From the NCBI RefSeq assembly GCF_025466085.1, contig NZ_JANLOD010000069.1, positions 155,156 through 219,155 on the forward strand: 64,000 nucleotides of DNA, given 5' to 3'. The stretch comes from Pseudomonas sp. 14P_8.1_Bac3 (lineage in GTDB: Bacteria; Pseudomonadota; Gammaproteobacteria; Pseudomonadales; Pseudomonadaceae). Each line of letters opens with the position of its first letter. Within the stretch, counting starts at the first letter, position 1. The notes below the pieces were generated by a model. That model saw only the letters and a program-made list of their open reading frames with translations. It was not told where the DNA came from and did not search any database. Shown in pieces: positions 51,296 to 60,215 of this stretch. A program made the translations under genes and the position numbers.

Positions 51296-53257
51296 TTACG
51301 GTAATTCCAGCCCGCCCGCTGCTTTATGCAGTTTCCGCAAATGCTCGCCAACCTGTTTCAGGTTGGCTTCGTTGGCGGCCATCTCCGCCGCGCGGCTCGG
51401 TTCGAGCAGCGCCCGGACTTCCTTGTCCAGATCGCCGGTCAGCGCCTGCAGCTGTTTCTGCCGCAGGCTGCTTTCCGATTCCAGGCGTTGCCATTCGCTT
51501 GGCTGCGGCAAGCCATAACCGCCACTGCCGAGCAGCTCCGCCGGACGGCTGAGGAAGCCGCTGTTAGCGAGAATCTCCTGCAGCGTGGCGTTTGCCTTGT
51601 CCATGCCGCCATTCTCCAACTCCCGGGCACCGAGATAGCGCTGCTTGACTTCGTCCTGAGCCAACACCAGCTGTTGGCGGAACGCCGCCTGTTCCAGCAA
51701 CAGCAACGCCGCGCTGGTGCGCAAATCCGCCTGCTCGATCCACGGGCGGCGTTCTTCGGCTTTCAGGGACAGCCAGTCTTCAACCTTTTCCTGTTTGATC
51801 GGCAGGTGCTTCTTCAGCACCTCGAACATCGCTTGATAGCGGTCGCGGAAAGAATCGAAGCGGTAGCCCAGACGCAGGGCTTCTCGAGGATCATCCAGCA
51901 CGCTGGTGTCCGCCAGCCCTCGGCCCTTGAGCACCTCCAGCAAACCATTGGGCATGATGTTGTCGAGCCCGACCAGCTTCGCGTTATTGGTGCCGCTGCG
52001 TAGCAGCTTGAGACCTTCCACCGCGCAGTTGTTGGACAGGAAAAAGTAATTGCCGTCGTAGCTCCAGTGCATCTCGGCGGCGTGTTCCACCACATCTTCA
52101 ATCTCGTTGCGCGACAGGTTCAACGGCACCGACGCAAGGCTGCGCAGTTCGGTCTTGGTGTACTCGTCGATCACCTGGGCCAACGGCAGTACGAACAGGC
52201 GTGAAGGGTACTTGCCGACCAGTCCATCCCAGCTCGACAGCTGTACGTCGCCGACGAACGCGCGGTAGGACAGTACCAGGTGCTGATCCAGGTCCAGGCG
52301 GCAATCCGGGCCACGTGGCCGGCCCGGTGCGCAAATCACCAGGCGCAACATGCTGTGGCCCCAACGGCTGACCCAGTTCTGATTGGCCTCTGCCAGCAGA
52401 TAGTCCACGGCATACACACGCTCCGGATCGACCTGACCCAGCGGCGTTTTGGCGAAGTCATTCCCGGCATTGAGGAACGCGAAGGTTTTGCTGCAGGTGT
52501 CTTTGGCGGCGGGCGCCCAGCCGAAGTGTTCCTTGTAGTAGCGGTACAGCGCAGGGCGGCGACAGGCGTAGCTCGGGTCGAGGAGGAAATACTCCATGTT
52601 GACCGCGACGAACTCTTTGGGACTGCTGGTCTCGTAGATGTCCGGGCTGCGGGCGATCTGGCGGTTGTGCTGCTCACGCTCGCCGCGACGGCCCACGTAC
52701 TGTGGCCAGCCCGCGAGGTCGAGCAGGCGCGGGTCATCGCTGAGAGTAAAGCGTCGGGAAGATTGGCCACGGCATTCGTCCGGAATGCCGACCAGCCCAG
52801 AGCTGCCGTTCAGGCGCGTGCAGCGTCGGATCAGCGTGCGCTCAGTGGCGGGCCACAGACGCGAGCGGTCATAGATGTGGGTAAGTTCGTGCAGCACGGT
52901 GGCGAGCATTTCGCGGCGGACGGTGCCGTGCGGACGATAAGTCTTTTTGCTGGCAGCGCTACCGTCAGTGAGGCTGGCCAGCAGATTACGGTTGAGGTCG
53001 AGCTCGGACACCAGCGACGCCTGGCCGTAGGCGTTGCCCGGCATATCATCGGTCCAGCCAACATCAATGCGCCGGTCGAGTTGCTCGATGAATCGCGGCG
53101 GCAGCGCCTGCATGGCTTCATCAAGCAGTGCCTGGCTGGCCTGTTGTTGCGCGGGGCTCAGACCTTCGGTCTTGAGCCGTAGTTGCAGGTCGGCCTGGGC
53201 CGTATTGCCGAGCAGCAACACGACCCCGGCCAGAAGCCAGGCACTGAGCGACCTCAC
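51296..53257 (-). CDS. DUF4105 exported protein with HELTH motif
   Basis: The 653-residue protein has a signal peptide (MRSLSAWLLAGVVLLLGNTAQA). The N-terminal half has a zincin-like HELTHIYD (near residue 123) and SPKEFVAVNMEYFL. The central DUF4105 region has WGHSMLRLVICAPG and FLSNNCAVEG, whose His and Cys recall NlpC/P60-like papain folds. A C-terminal helical segment (about 490-650) is rich in Gln, Glu and Leu. Two enzyme-like modules in one exported protein suggest a cell-wall or envelope hydrolase, but activity is unproven. The start overlaps a DUF2388 gene (ATGA). Confidence 0.8.
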   Translation of the reverse strand: MRSLSAWLLAGVVLLLGNTAQADLQLRLKTEGLSPAQQQASQALLDEAMQALPPRFIEQLDRRIDVGWTDDMPGNAYGQASLVSELDLNRNLLASLTDGSAASKKTYRPHGTVRREMLATVLHELTHIYDRSRLWPATERTLIRRCTRLNGSSGLVGIPDECRGQSSRRFTLSDDPRLLDLAGWPQYVGRRGEREQHNRQIARSPDIYETSSPKEFVAVNMEYFLLDPSYACRRPALYRYYKEHFGWAPAAKDTCSKTFAFLNAGNDFAKTPLGQVDPERVYAVDYLLAEANQNWVSRWGHSMLRLVICAPGRPRGPDCRLDLDQHLVLSYRAFVGDVQLSSWDGLVGKYPSRLFVLPLAQVIDEYTKTELRSLASVPLNLSRNEIEDVVEHAAEMHWSYDGNYFFLSNNCAVEGLKLLRSGTNNAKLVGLDNIMPNGLLEVLKGRGLADTSVLDDPREALRLGYRFDSFRDRYQAMFEVLKKHLPIKQEKVEDWLSLKAEERRPWIEQADLRTSAALLLLEQAAFRQQLVLAQDEVKQRYLGARELENGGMDKANATLQEILANSGFLSRPAELLGSGGYGLPQPSEWQRLESESSLRQKQLQALTGDLDKEVRALLEPSRAAEMAANEANLKQVGEHLRKLHKAAGGLELP

Positions 53258-53574
53258 AGTGCGAGGATGGCTTCGGCGAGAACCTGATCACTGGCGTCCC
53301 GGGCTTCCGGTACGCGGGTGCGCAATGTGTTGAAGGCGGCTTCCAGGTGCGCACCACGAATGTCGCCGTCGCTGGCGACGAAACTGGCCGCATCGTCATG
53401 GGCTTCACGAACGATTTTCGAATCGCGAATGGACGTCGTGGTATCGGAGGTGAAATCCAGGGTGCGCCGGGTGGCGTTGACGAGGATGTTACTGGTGGCT
53501 ACCAGGGTGTGCGCCTGGGCCATATCGGCCAATAAAAGCAGGCCAAGGGTGGCGACAATCAGCGGGTTACGCAT
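53254..53574 (-). CDS. DUF2388 family exported protein, copy A
   Basis: The 106-residue protein has a signal peptide (MRNPLIVATLGLLLLADMAQA) and the DUF2388 core: TSDTTTSIRDSKIVREAHDD, ASFVASDGDIRGAHLEAAF and a C-terminal AEAILAL. GGAG precedes the ATG at 53574 by seven bases. Its stop overlaps the DUF4105 start, so the two are coupled. No function is known. Confidence 0.82.
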   Translation of the reverse strand: MRNPLIVATLGLLLLADMAQAHTLVATSNILVNATRRTLDFTSDTTTSIRDSKIVREAHDDAASFVASDGDIRGAHLEAAFNTLRTRVPEARDASDQVLAEAILAL

Positions 53575-53601
53575 GGAACGACTCCGGAGGAACAAGGATA
53601 A

Positions 53602-53909
53602 CTATTGGACGAGAATAGCCCGTGCCAGTTCAAGGTCGCTTGCATGAAGTTTTGCCTGGGTCCGACGCAGGTAAATCAGCGCGGACTCCAGTTGCGCTCC
53701 TCGCAATGGCCGTCGCTGGCAATGAATGACGCGGCGTCATCCCGGGCGGCGAGCAGCAGCTTACGGTCGAAGGGCGCCGAGGTCACCATGCTTGTGGCAT
53801 AGCCCGTGGCGACGACGCCCTGCGTCGTCAGGTCAAAGGCCTGGACCGGTCCCGCCCAGCAGACAGCGACAAAAAACGGTGCAATTAATAGCGATAAGGA
53901 AAAACGCAT
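53602..53909 (-). pseudogene. DUF2388 copy B, broken by a one-base frameshift
   Basis: The first 67 codons are a good DUF2388 protein (signal MRFSLSLLIAPFFVAVCWA, then LLLAARDDAASFIASDG). The frame then runs into HCEERNWSPR and a stop at 53676. Reading one base over from about 53697-53702 restores AQLESALIYLRRTQAKLHA and SDLELARAILVQ, which match the C-terminus of copies A and C, ending at 53602. One lost base (GAG-GA-GCG) explains this. It may be a pseudogene, a sequencing error or, less likely, a real frameshift site. Confidence 0.8.
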
Positions 53910-54005
53910 GGGACCCGACAGTTGAAGGCGAATCCCAAGGCTAGCGCAACGCCCGGTCTAGAGCCAGCGCCGGGCACCTTTGAGGTGTCCCGGCGACATG
54001 ACGGC

Positions 54006-54323
54006 TTAGATAGTCAGGATGGCTTGAGCCAGTTGAGCGTCGGTCGCGTTCAGCCCAGGCACCTGGTGGCGAATGTGGTCGAATGCGCTTTCCAGTTTCA
54101 CGCCACGAATGACGCCGTCGCTGGCGACAAAGCTGGCGGCATCGTCACGGGCGGCGCGGACGATCTTGTTATCGCGAAAGGACGACGTGACATCCGAAGT
54201 GGCATCGGACGTGGCCTTGAGTGCATCGACGATCGTATCGGTGGTGACGATGAAGCTGCTGGCGTGGGAATTGGCAGCTACGGCAAACAGGGCTGCGGCG
54301 CTGAGCAGGCGAAGACGGGACAT
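54006..54323 (-). CDS. DUF2388 family exported protein, copy C
   Basis: The 105-residue protein has a signal peptide (MSRLRLLSAAALFAVAANSHA) and the family core TSDVTSSFRDNKIVRAARDD, ASFVASDGVIRGVKLESAF and QLAQAILTI. AGGAG precedes the start. It is first in the row C-B-A-DUF4105 on the minus strand. Confidence 0.85.
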   Translation of the reverse strand: MSRLRLLSAAALFAVAANSHASSFIVTTDTIVDALKATSDATSDVTSSFRDNKIVRAARDDAASFVASDGVIRGVKLESAFDHIRHQVPGLNATDAQLAQAILTI

Positions 54324-54681
54324 GGTGTTACTCCTGTGGAAATCAATTGAGAAGTGGCGGGGTATCTGATGAGTCAGACGCCGGTCGCGCAGCCATCGCC
54401 ACGTACTGACCTGATATTAGGCCTGCCTGCGGTGGTTCGAACAGTCCCGTCCGTACCGGTACCCTAAAGTCGCCCGACCACCTGCAAAAGAAACGCCCTA
54501 CACATATTGTACTGGTCCAGTTTGCTGTCTTATCAACTGTGCTGGTCAGGTAAAACGCTTTCTATTTTAAGCATCTGAAGCCCAAAACGACAAAACCCGC
54601 CGCGGTTTCCCACGACGGGTTTTGTTTGTTCAATTCGGGTGCTGGCGGGTGACCTTAAAGGTCAGAGCCAGCGACGCTAAC
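54324..54681. other. Intergenic region with terminator and CTGGTC repeats
   Basis: This 358-base gap holds the promoter of DUF2388 copy C, a terminator for the DUF1127 gene, and two direct CTGGTC half-sites exactly 30 bases apart (54512-54517 and 54542-54547). A dyad GTACCGGTAC lies near 54453. There is no gene here. Confidence 0.6.
54591..54624. terminator. Terminator after the DUF1127 gene
   Basis: CAAAACCCG and CGGGTTTTG pair across a 16-base loop. The stem has T-rich flanks in both directions and lies 58 bases downstream of the DUF1127 stop. Confidence 0.75.
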
Positions 54682-54897
54682 TTAGCGCCAGAACGGCTTG
54701 CTCAGCTCTTCGTAGCGTTGTGCTTCGCTAATCCCGGCGTCAGCCAGCAGACGCGAATCCAGACGAGCCAGTTGATGGCGGCTGGAGATGCGGCGCTGCC
54801 ACAACATCAGGTTGGCGATAACGCGAAGAGGCATCGAAGTCTGGGTTTTTGCAGCGGTATCTTCGAAGAACAGTTCGGAACTGAGTGTACGTTCCAT
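54682..54897 (-). CDS. DUF1127 small basic protein
   Basis: The 71-residue protein has the DUF1127 (YjiS-like) pattern: MLWQRRISSRHQLARLDSRLLADAGISEAQRYEELSKPFW at its C-terminus, of which RLLADAGIS is the hallmark. The ATG at 54897 has AGG nine bases upstream; an ATG three codons earlier leaves no spacing. Members of this family are small stress- or phosphate-linked proteins, some RNA binding. The flanking ACTGGTC sites may control it. Confidence 0.85.
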   Translation of the reverse strand: MERTLSSELFFEDTAAKTQTSMPLRVIANLMLWQRRISSRHQLARLDSRLLADAGISEAQRYEELSKPFWR

Positions 54898-55216
54898 GGT
54901 TGACATCCTTCCGCTTGTGGCGGGATTAGGTAGTGGTTTAACTGATGCCAATGATCCTCTCGTTTGGCCAGTCTCTCTAGATACAGTTCACCTGTATTGT
55001 GAGAGACCAGTTAACTGTTAAACGTGGGTGTACTGGTCTAAATTGAGGCAACTGTACCTGTAAGCACCGATATGGTGCGTTTTATGGCTTTTCAGCGATT
55101 GCTGTAGGACTTTACGGTAGGAAATGACCGGTACAGCAGTACAGTTTTATTCAGATCTATCCCTGACAACAGCCGGCTGACGAAACTGTGTTTGCGTCAG
55201 CGGCTATCTGTACCCA
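54898..55216. other. Promoter region of the DUF1127 gene
   Basis: This 319-base gap has GGCCAGT (54966), an inverted repeat TACAG-N5-CTGTA (54982-54996), GACCAGT (55005-55011) and ACTGGTC (55032-55038), the last two in inverted orientation. There is no recognisable gene. The clustering suggests an operator, with no regulator gene in sight. Confidence 0.55.
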
Positions 55217-56710
55217 TTACACGGCGAGCATGCGTCCGGTTTCTTCCAGGTTCATGTGCCAGCTCAGGGCATCACGCAGGATATGTGGCGTGTGCCCACC
55301 GAGCGCGCAGGCAGCGGTGAAGTAGTCGTCCAGGGCCTGGCGATAGTCCGGATGTACGCAGTTATCGATGATGACGCGCGCCCGTTCCCGCGGCGCCAAC
55401 CCGCGCAAGTCCGCCAGACCGACCTCGGTGACAAGGATGTCGACGTCATGCTCCGTATGATCGACGTGGCTGACCATAGGCACGACGCTGGAGATCGCGC
55501 CTCCTTTGGCAATCGACTTGGTCACGAAAATCGCCAGGTGGGCGTTACGCGCGAAATCGCCCGAGCCGCCGATGCCATTCATCATTCGCGTTCCGCAGAC
55601 GTGCGTGGAGTTGACGTTGCCGTACAGGTCGAATTCCAGCGCGGTGTTGATGCCGATGATGCCGAGCCGGCGCACCACTTCCGGGTGGTTGGAAATTTCC
55701 TGCGGACGCAGGATCAGTTTGTCCTTGTAGCGCTCCAGGTTGCCGAACACATCGGCATTGCGCCGGCTCGACAGAGTGATCGAGCTGCCCGAGGCAAAAC
55801 TCAGCTTGCCGGCGTCGATCAGGTCGAAGGTCGAGTCCTGCAACACTTCGGAGTACATGGTCAGGTCTTCGAACGGCGAGTCGATCAGGCCGCACATCAC
55901 CGAGTTGGCGATGGTGCCGATCCCGGCCTGCAGCGGCCCGAGCTTGTTGGTCATGCGCCCGGCCGCGACCTCTTGCTTGAAGAAGTCGATCAGGTGGTCG
56001 GCGATGGCCTGGGTGTCGACGTCCGGTGGCAGCACCGTCGAAGGCGAGTCCGGCTGCTGGGTGATCACGATAGCGACGATCTTTTCCGGCGGGATCGGGA
56101 TGGCGGTGCTGCCAATGCGATCGTCGACCTTCACCAGGGGAATCGGTGTGCGGGTCGGGCGGTAAGTCGGGATATAGATGTCGTGCAAACCTTCGAGATT
56201 CGGGTTGTGCGCCAGATTGATCTCGACGATCACGTGTTTGGCGAAAATCGCGAAGCTAGCCGAGTTGCCCACGGACGTCGTCGGCACGATGTGGCCCTGT
56301 TCGGTAATCGCCACGGCCTCGATCACGGCGATGTCCGGCAGCTTCAGCTGCTGGTTGCGCAGTTGCTCGACGGTTTCCGAGAGGTGCTGATCGATGAACA
56401 TCACATCGCCCGCGTTGATCGCCTTGCGCAAGGTGCTGTCGACCTGGAACGGCATGCGTCGCGAAAGAACGCCGGCTTCGGTGAGCTGTTTGTCAAGGTC
56501 GTTGCCCAGGCTCGCGCCGGTCATCAGGGTGATTTTCAGCGGGGTGACTTTGGCTCGTTCAGCCAATGCGTGAGGCACGGCTTTGGCTTCGCCGGCGCGA
56601 GTGAAACCACTCATGCCGACGGTCATGCCGTCCTCAATCAGAGCGGCGGCATCAGCGGCGCTCATCACCTTATCCAACAACGAAGGCAAGCGAATACGAT
56701 CACGGTACAT
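55217..56710 (-). CDS. Acetyl-CoA hydrolase/succinate-CoA transferase family enzyme
   Basis: The 497-residue class I CoA transferase has the N-terminal GMTVGMSGFT loop, GNSASFAIFAKHVIVEIN, and the catalytic glutamate in ALEFDLYGNVNSTHV. GIGGSGDFARNA completes the CoA-binding site. It matches the succinyl-CoA:acetate CoA-transferase or acetyl-CoA hydrolase type used in acetate and propionate handling. The two activities cannot be told apart from sequence. Confidence 0.9.
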   Translation of the reverse strand: MYRDRIRLPSLLDKVMSAADAAALIEDGMTVGMSGFTRAGEAKAVPHALAERAKVTPLKITLMTGASLGNDLDKQLTEAGVLSRRMPFQVDSTLRKAINAGDVMFIDQHLSETVEQLRNQQLKLPDIAVIEAVAITEQGHIVPTTSVGNSASFAIFAKHVIVEINLAHNPNLEGLHDIYIPTYRPTRTPIPLVKVDDRIGSTAIPIPPEKIVAIVITQQPDSPSTVLPPDVDTQAIADHLIDFFKQEVAAGRMTNKLGPLQAGIGTIANSVMCGLIDSPFEDLTMYSEVLQDSTFDLIDAGKLSFASGSSITLSSRRNADVFGNLERYKDKLILRPQEISNHPEVVRRLGIIGINTALEFDLYGNVNSTHVCGTRMMNGIGGSGDFARNAHLAIFVTKSIAKGGAISSVVPMVSHVDHTEHDVDILVTEVGLADLRGLAPRERARVIIDNCVHPDYRQALDDYFTAACALGGHTPHILRDALSWHMNLEETGRMLAV

Positions 56711-56834
56711 GGAGTGTTATCTCGGGCAACGGAAGCAAGGTGTGCAGTCTAGTGATTTCAAAAAAATTCCTCCCGCTACCATGGTCGAATGCAGACCGCT
56801 GATTTAGAGCCTTTTGTCGGGTTTCACCGGGAAT

Positions 56835-56868
56835 AAAAAAACCCCAGCCTACTAAAGGCTGAGGTTTT
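56835..56868 (-). terminator. Terminator of the pnt operon
   Basis: On the minus strand AACCTCAGCCT and AGGCTGGGGTT pair around a short loop and are followed by six T. It stands 23 bases past pntB. Confidence 0.9.
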
Positions 56869-56890
56869 GGGTCTTGCGCTGGAGCAGGTT

Positions 56891-58324
56891 TTACTCGACG
56901 GCCTTGACCATGTCTTCGATGACTTTCTTGGCGTCGCCGAAGACCATCATGGTTTTGTCGAGGTAGAACAGTTCGTTATCCAGACCGGCATAGCCGCTGG
57001 CCATCGAGCGCTTGTTGACGATGATGGTCTTGGCCTTGAACGCTTCGAGAATCGGCATGCCGGCAATCGGCGATTTCGGGTCGTTCTTCGCCGCCGGGTT
57101 AACCACGTCGTTGGCGCCGAGTACCAGCACCACGTCGGCCTGACCGAACTCGGAGTTGATGTCTTCCATCTCGAACACCTGGTCGTAAGGCACTTCAGCC
57201 TCGGCCAGCAACACGTTCATGTGCCCAGGCATCCGGCCGGCAACCGGGTGGATTGCATACTTCACGGTTACGCCGCGATGAGTCAGTTTCTCGGTGAGCT
57301 CCTTCAGCGCATGTTGGGCCCGGGCGACTGCGAGGCCGTAACCCGGAACGATGATCACCGTGTCGGCGTTGGTCAGCAGGAAGGTCGCATCGTCAGCCGA
57401 GCCGGATTTTACCGGGCGTGCTTCCTTGGCACCGGCAGGACCGGCGTCGGCCGTATTGCCGAAGCCGCCGAGCAGTACGTTGAAGAACGAACGGTTCATC
57501 GCCTTGCACATGATGTACGAGAGGATCGCGCCGCTCGAACCGACCAGCGAACCGGCGATGATCAGCATCGAGTTGTTCAGCGAGAAGCCGATACCTGCCG
57601 CTGCCCAGCCGGAATAACTGTTGAGCATCGACACCACCACCGGCATGTCCGCGCCGCCGATCGGGATGATGATCAGCACGCCCATCACGAAGGCCAGGGC
57701 CAGCATCAGCGCAAACGCGCTGAGGTTGCCGGTCAACATGAAAGTGATGCCCAGTGCCAGCGTCGCAACGCCCAGCAGCAGGTTCAGCTTGTGCTGACCG
57801 CCAAACTGTACCGGTGCGCCCTGGAACAGACGGAACTTGTACTTGCCCGACAGCTTGCCGAAGGCAATCACCGAACCTGAGAAGGTGATCGCACCGATGG
57901 CCGCGCCAAGGAACAGCTCCAGGCGGTTGCCTGCCGGGATTGAGTCGCCCAGCTGTTTAACGATGCCCAGCGACTGCGGCTCAACGACCGCCGCAATGGC
58001 GATGAACACTGCCGCGAGACCGATCATGCTGTGCATGAAGGCGACCAGTTCCGGCATCTTGGTCATTTCAACGCGCTTGGCCATGATCGAACCGGCGGTG
58101 CCGCCGATCAGCAGGCCAACGATGACGTAACCGATGCCCGCGGTAGCGAGCTCAGCGCCGAGCTTATAGATGAGGCCCACGGTCGTGAGAATCGCCAGGC
58201 CCATGCCGAGCATGCCGAACAGGTTGCCGCGCCGCGACGTGGTGGGGTGCGACAGGCCTTTGAGGGCCTGGATGAAGCAGATCGACGCGATCAGGTAGAG
58301 CGTCGTTACGAGGTTCATGCTCAT
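56891..58324 (-). CDS. pntB: NAD(P) transhydrogenase subunit beta
   Basis: The 477-residue protein has about nine membrane helices (residues 1-265) and a C-terminal NADP-binding domain III with PGYGLAVARAQ, HPVAGRMPGHMNVLLAEA, LVLGANDVVNPAA and KRSMASGYAG. It couples proton entry to reduction of NADP by NADH. Start overlaps the stop of the alpha-2 gene. Confidence 0.96.
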   Translation of the reverse strand: MSMNLVTTLYLIASICFIQALKGLSHPTTSRRGNLFGMLGMGLAILTTVGLIYKLGAELATAGIGYVIVGLLIGGTAGSIMAKRVEMTKMPELVAFMHSMIGLAAVFIAIAAVVEPQSLGIVKQLGDSIPAGNRLELFLGAAIGAITFSGSVIAFGKLSGKYKFRLFQGAPVQFGGQHKLNLLLGVATLALGITFMLTGNLSAFALMLALAFVMGVLIIIPIGGADMPVVVSMLNSYSGWAAAGIGFSLNNSMLIIAGSLVGSSGAILSYIMCKAMNRSFFNVLLGGFGNTADAGPAGAKEARPVKSGSADDATFLLTNADTVIIVPGYGLAVARAQHALKELTEKLTHRGVTVKYAIHPVAGRMPGHMNVLLAEAEVPYDQVFEMEDINSEFGQADVVLVLGANDVVNPAAKNDPKSPIAGMPILEAFKAKTIIVNKRSMASGYAGLDNELFYLDKTMMVFGDAKKVIEDMVKAVE

Positions 58325-58644
58325 TACTTAGGCGCCTCTTCTTTTACTTTCGGGGCTTTTTTCTTGAACATCTCAAGCATTCTGCGGGTGACCAGGAAGC
58401 CACCGAACACATTCACCGCCGCCAGGGCCACTGCAAGGGTGCCCATGGTTTTGCCCAGAGGCGTCACGGTCAGCGCCGCGGCGAGCATGGCGCCGACGAT
58501 CACGATCGCCGAGATTGCGTTGGTCACCGCCATCAGCGGCGTGTGCAGTGCAGGCGTAACGTTCCAGACCACGTGATAACCGACATAAATCGCCAGCACG
58601 AAGATGATCAGGTTGTAGATACCGGGGGAGATAAGCTCTTCCAT
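58324..58644 (-). CDS. pntAB: NAD(P) transhydrogenase subunit alpha-2 (membrane part)
   Basis: The 106-residue protein has three membrane helices (YNLIIFVLAIYVGYHVVW, AIVIVGAMLAAALTV and VALAAVNVFGGFLV) and a lysine-rich tail. It represents the membrane part that is fused to alpha in E. coli and separate in pseudomonads. It is 15 bases downstream of pntAA. Confidence 0.94.
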   Translation of the reverse strand: MEELISPGIYNLIIFVLAIYVGYHVVWNVTPALHTPLMAVTNAISAIVIVGAMLAAALTVTPLGKTMGTLAVALAAVNVFGGFLVTRRMLEMFKKKAPKVKEEAPK

Positions 58645-58659
58645 CGTCTGAATCCCTGC

Positions 58660-59781
58660 TTAGGCGTTTTTGCGGATGACTTGGCCGTCGCGGCACATCA
58701 GGCACGCGGCGACGATGTCGTCTTCGAGGTTGATCTCGAACTGGCCTTCCTTGTTGAAGACCAGCTTCAGGAAGTCCAGCAGGTTGCGGGCGTACAGGGC
58801 CGAAGCGTCTGCCGCGACTTCGCCGGCCAGGTTGGTCGGACCGCAAATCGTCACGCCATTCTCGACGACGATCTGATCGGCCACGGTCAGCGGGCAGTTG
58901 CCGCCCTGAGCCGCCGCGAGGTCGATGACCACCGAGCCAGGCTTCATTTGCGCCACAGTTTCCGCGCTCAACAGCGTCGGCGCCTTGCGGCCCGGAATCA
59001 GCGCGGTAGTGATGACGATGTCCGCCAGCTTGGCGCGCTCGTGCACGGCCACGGCCTGACGCTGCATCCAGCTCGCTGGCATCGGACGGGCGTAGCCGCC
59101 GACACCGACGGCGCATTCACGTTCTTCATCGGTCTCGTAAGGCACGTCGACGAACTTGGCGCCGAGGGATTCGATCTGTTCTTTAACCGCAGGGCGTACG
59201 TCGGACGCTTCGATCACCGCACCCAGACGTTTCGCCGTAGCGATGGCCTGCAAACCCGCTACGCCGGCACCGAGAATCAGCACGCGCGCCGCTTTCACGG
59301 TGCCCGCTGCCGTCATCAGCATCGGCATGAAGCGAGGATAGTGGTGAGCGGCCAGCAATACGGCTTTATAACCAGCAATGTTGGCCTGGGACGACAGCAC
59401 ATCCAGGCTCTGGGCGCGGGAGGTGCGGGGCGCCGCTTCCAGTGCGAACGCGGTGATGCCGCACTCCGCCAGTTTGGCAATGGTTTCATTGCTGAACGGG
59501 TTGAGCATGCCCACGACAACGGTGCCGCTCTTGATCAGAGTCAGTTCGCTGTCGCTGGGTGCGACCACCTTGAGAATCAGCTCGGCACCAAACGCGTCGT
59601 TGGCGCTGCCAATGGTTGCGCCTGCCGCTTCATAAGCACTGTCGACAACACTGGCTGTGACACCGGCGCCGCTTTGAACCGTGACCTTATGACCCTGGCC
59701 GATCAGCTTCTTGATGGTTTCCGGGGTTGCAGCAACCCGTGTTTCACCCGTCTGGGTTTCGAGAGGAACACCAATGTGCAC
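58660..59781 (-). CDS. pntAA: NAD(P) transhydrogenase subunit alpha-1 (NAD-binding)
   Basis: The 373-residue soluble subunit has the alanine dehydrogenase/PNT fold: GVPLETQTGETRVAATPE at the N-terminus and the NAD loop VLILGAGVAGLQAIATAKRLGA near residues 160-180 (read in parts), followed by SVVIDLAAAQGGN. The start is GTG at 59781 with GGAG seven bases upstream; the longer open frame lacks such a site. It forms the soluble half of the proton-pumping transhydrogenase. Confidence 0.94.
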   Translation of the reverse strand: MHIGVPLETQTGETRVAATPETIKKLIGQGHKVTVQSGAGVTASVVDSAYEAAGATIGSANDAFGAELILKVVAPSDSELTLIKSGTVVVGMLNPFSNETIAKLAECGITAFALEAAPRTSRAQSLDVLSSQANIAGYKAVLLAAHHYPRFMPMLMTAAGTVKAARVLILGAGVAGLQAIATAKRLGAVIEASDVRPAVKEQIESLGAKFVDVPYETDEERECAVGVGGYARPMPASWMQRQAVAVHERAKLADIVITTALIPGRKAPTLLSAETVAQMKPGSVVIDLAAAQGGNCPLTVADQIVVENGVTICGPTNLAGEVAADASALYARNLLDFLKLVFNKEGQFEINLEDDIVAACLMCRDGQVIRKNA

Positions 59782-60215
59782 GTCAAATCTCCTGCGTGAT
59801 CTTATTGAGTAAACCCAGGCACTTCGGATGGTGCGTCTGGGGCGGCCGATCAGCACGATCCCGCCGAATCAGGGCGGGGCGCGGCATTTTGCAGGCGAAC
59901 TTTGTGCCCTTCAAGGGATTATGACGGGTGACGGAAAATTAACTACAAGTCACCCCGTGACCGAATGTCGCAACCACCCGGCACAATCCCTTGCAGACCG
60001 TGCCCTGTAGGGCTATTCGGCGAATTTAAAGAATTTATACATCGACTCGGTGAATACGCTGCCATTGTTCCAAAACAGCGGCTCAAGGCCGCGTCGTTAG
60101 GCGCTTCCGGGACATTTGTGCAGCGTGTAGATACAGTCTGCGAATATGCGACAAATACTTATATCTGTAGGGCTTTTTATTTGCTGACTACGGGGTCAAC
60201 AACTGTCACGGCTCT
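59782..60215. other. Intergenic region upstream of pntAA
   Basis: This 434-base gap between pntAA (start) and gcdR (end) must hold the pnt promoter. The part from about 60020 to 60200 is AT-rich. I see no gene, RNA or convincing repeat. Confidence 0.5.

Noticed and set aside
53676..53909. Treating the 77-codon frame as an intact short DUF2388 gene
   Set aside because: Its last ten codons do not match the family, while the adjacent frame does up to a natural stop.
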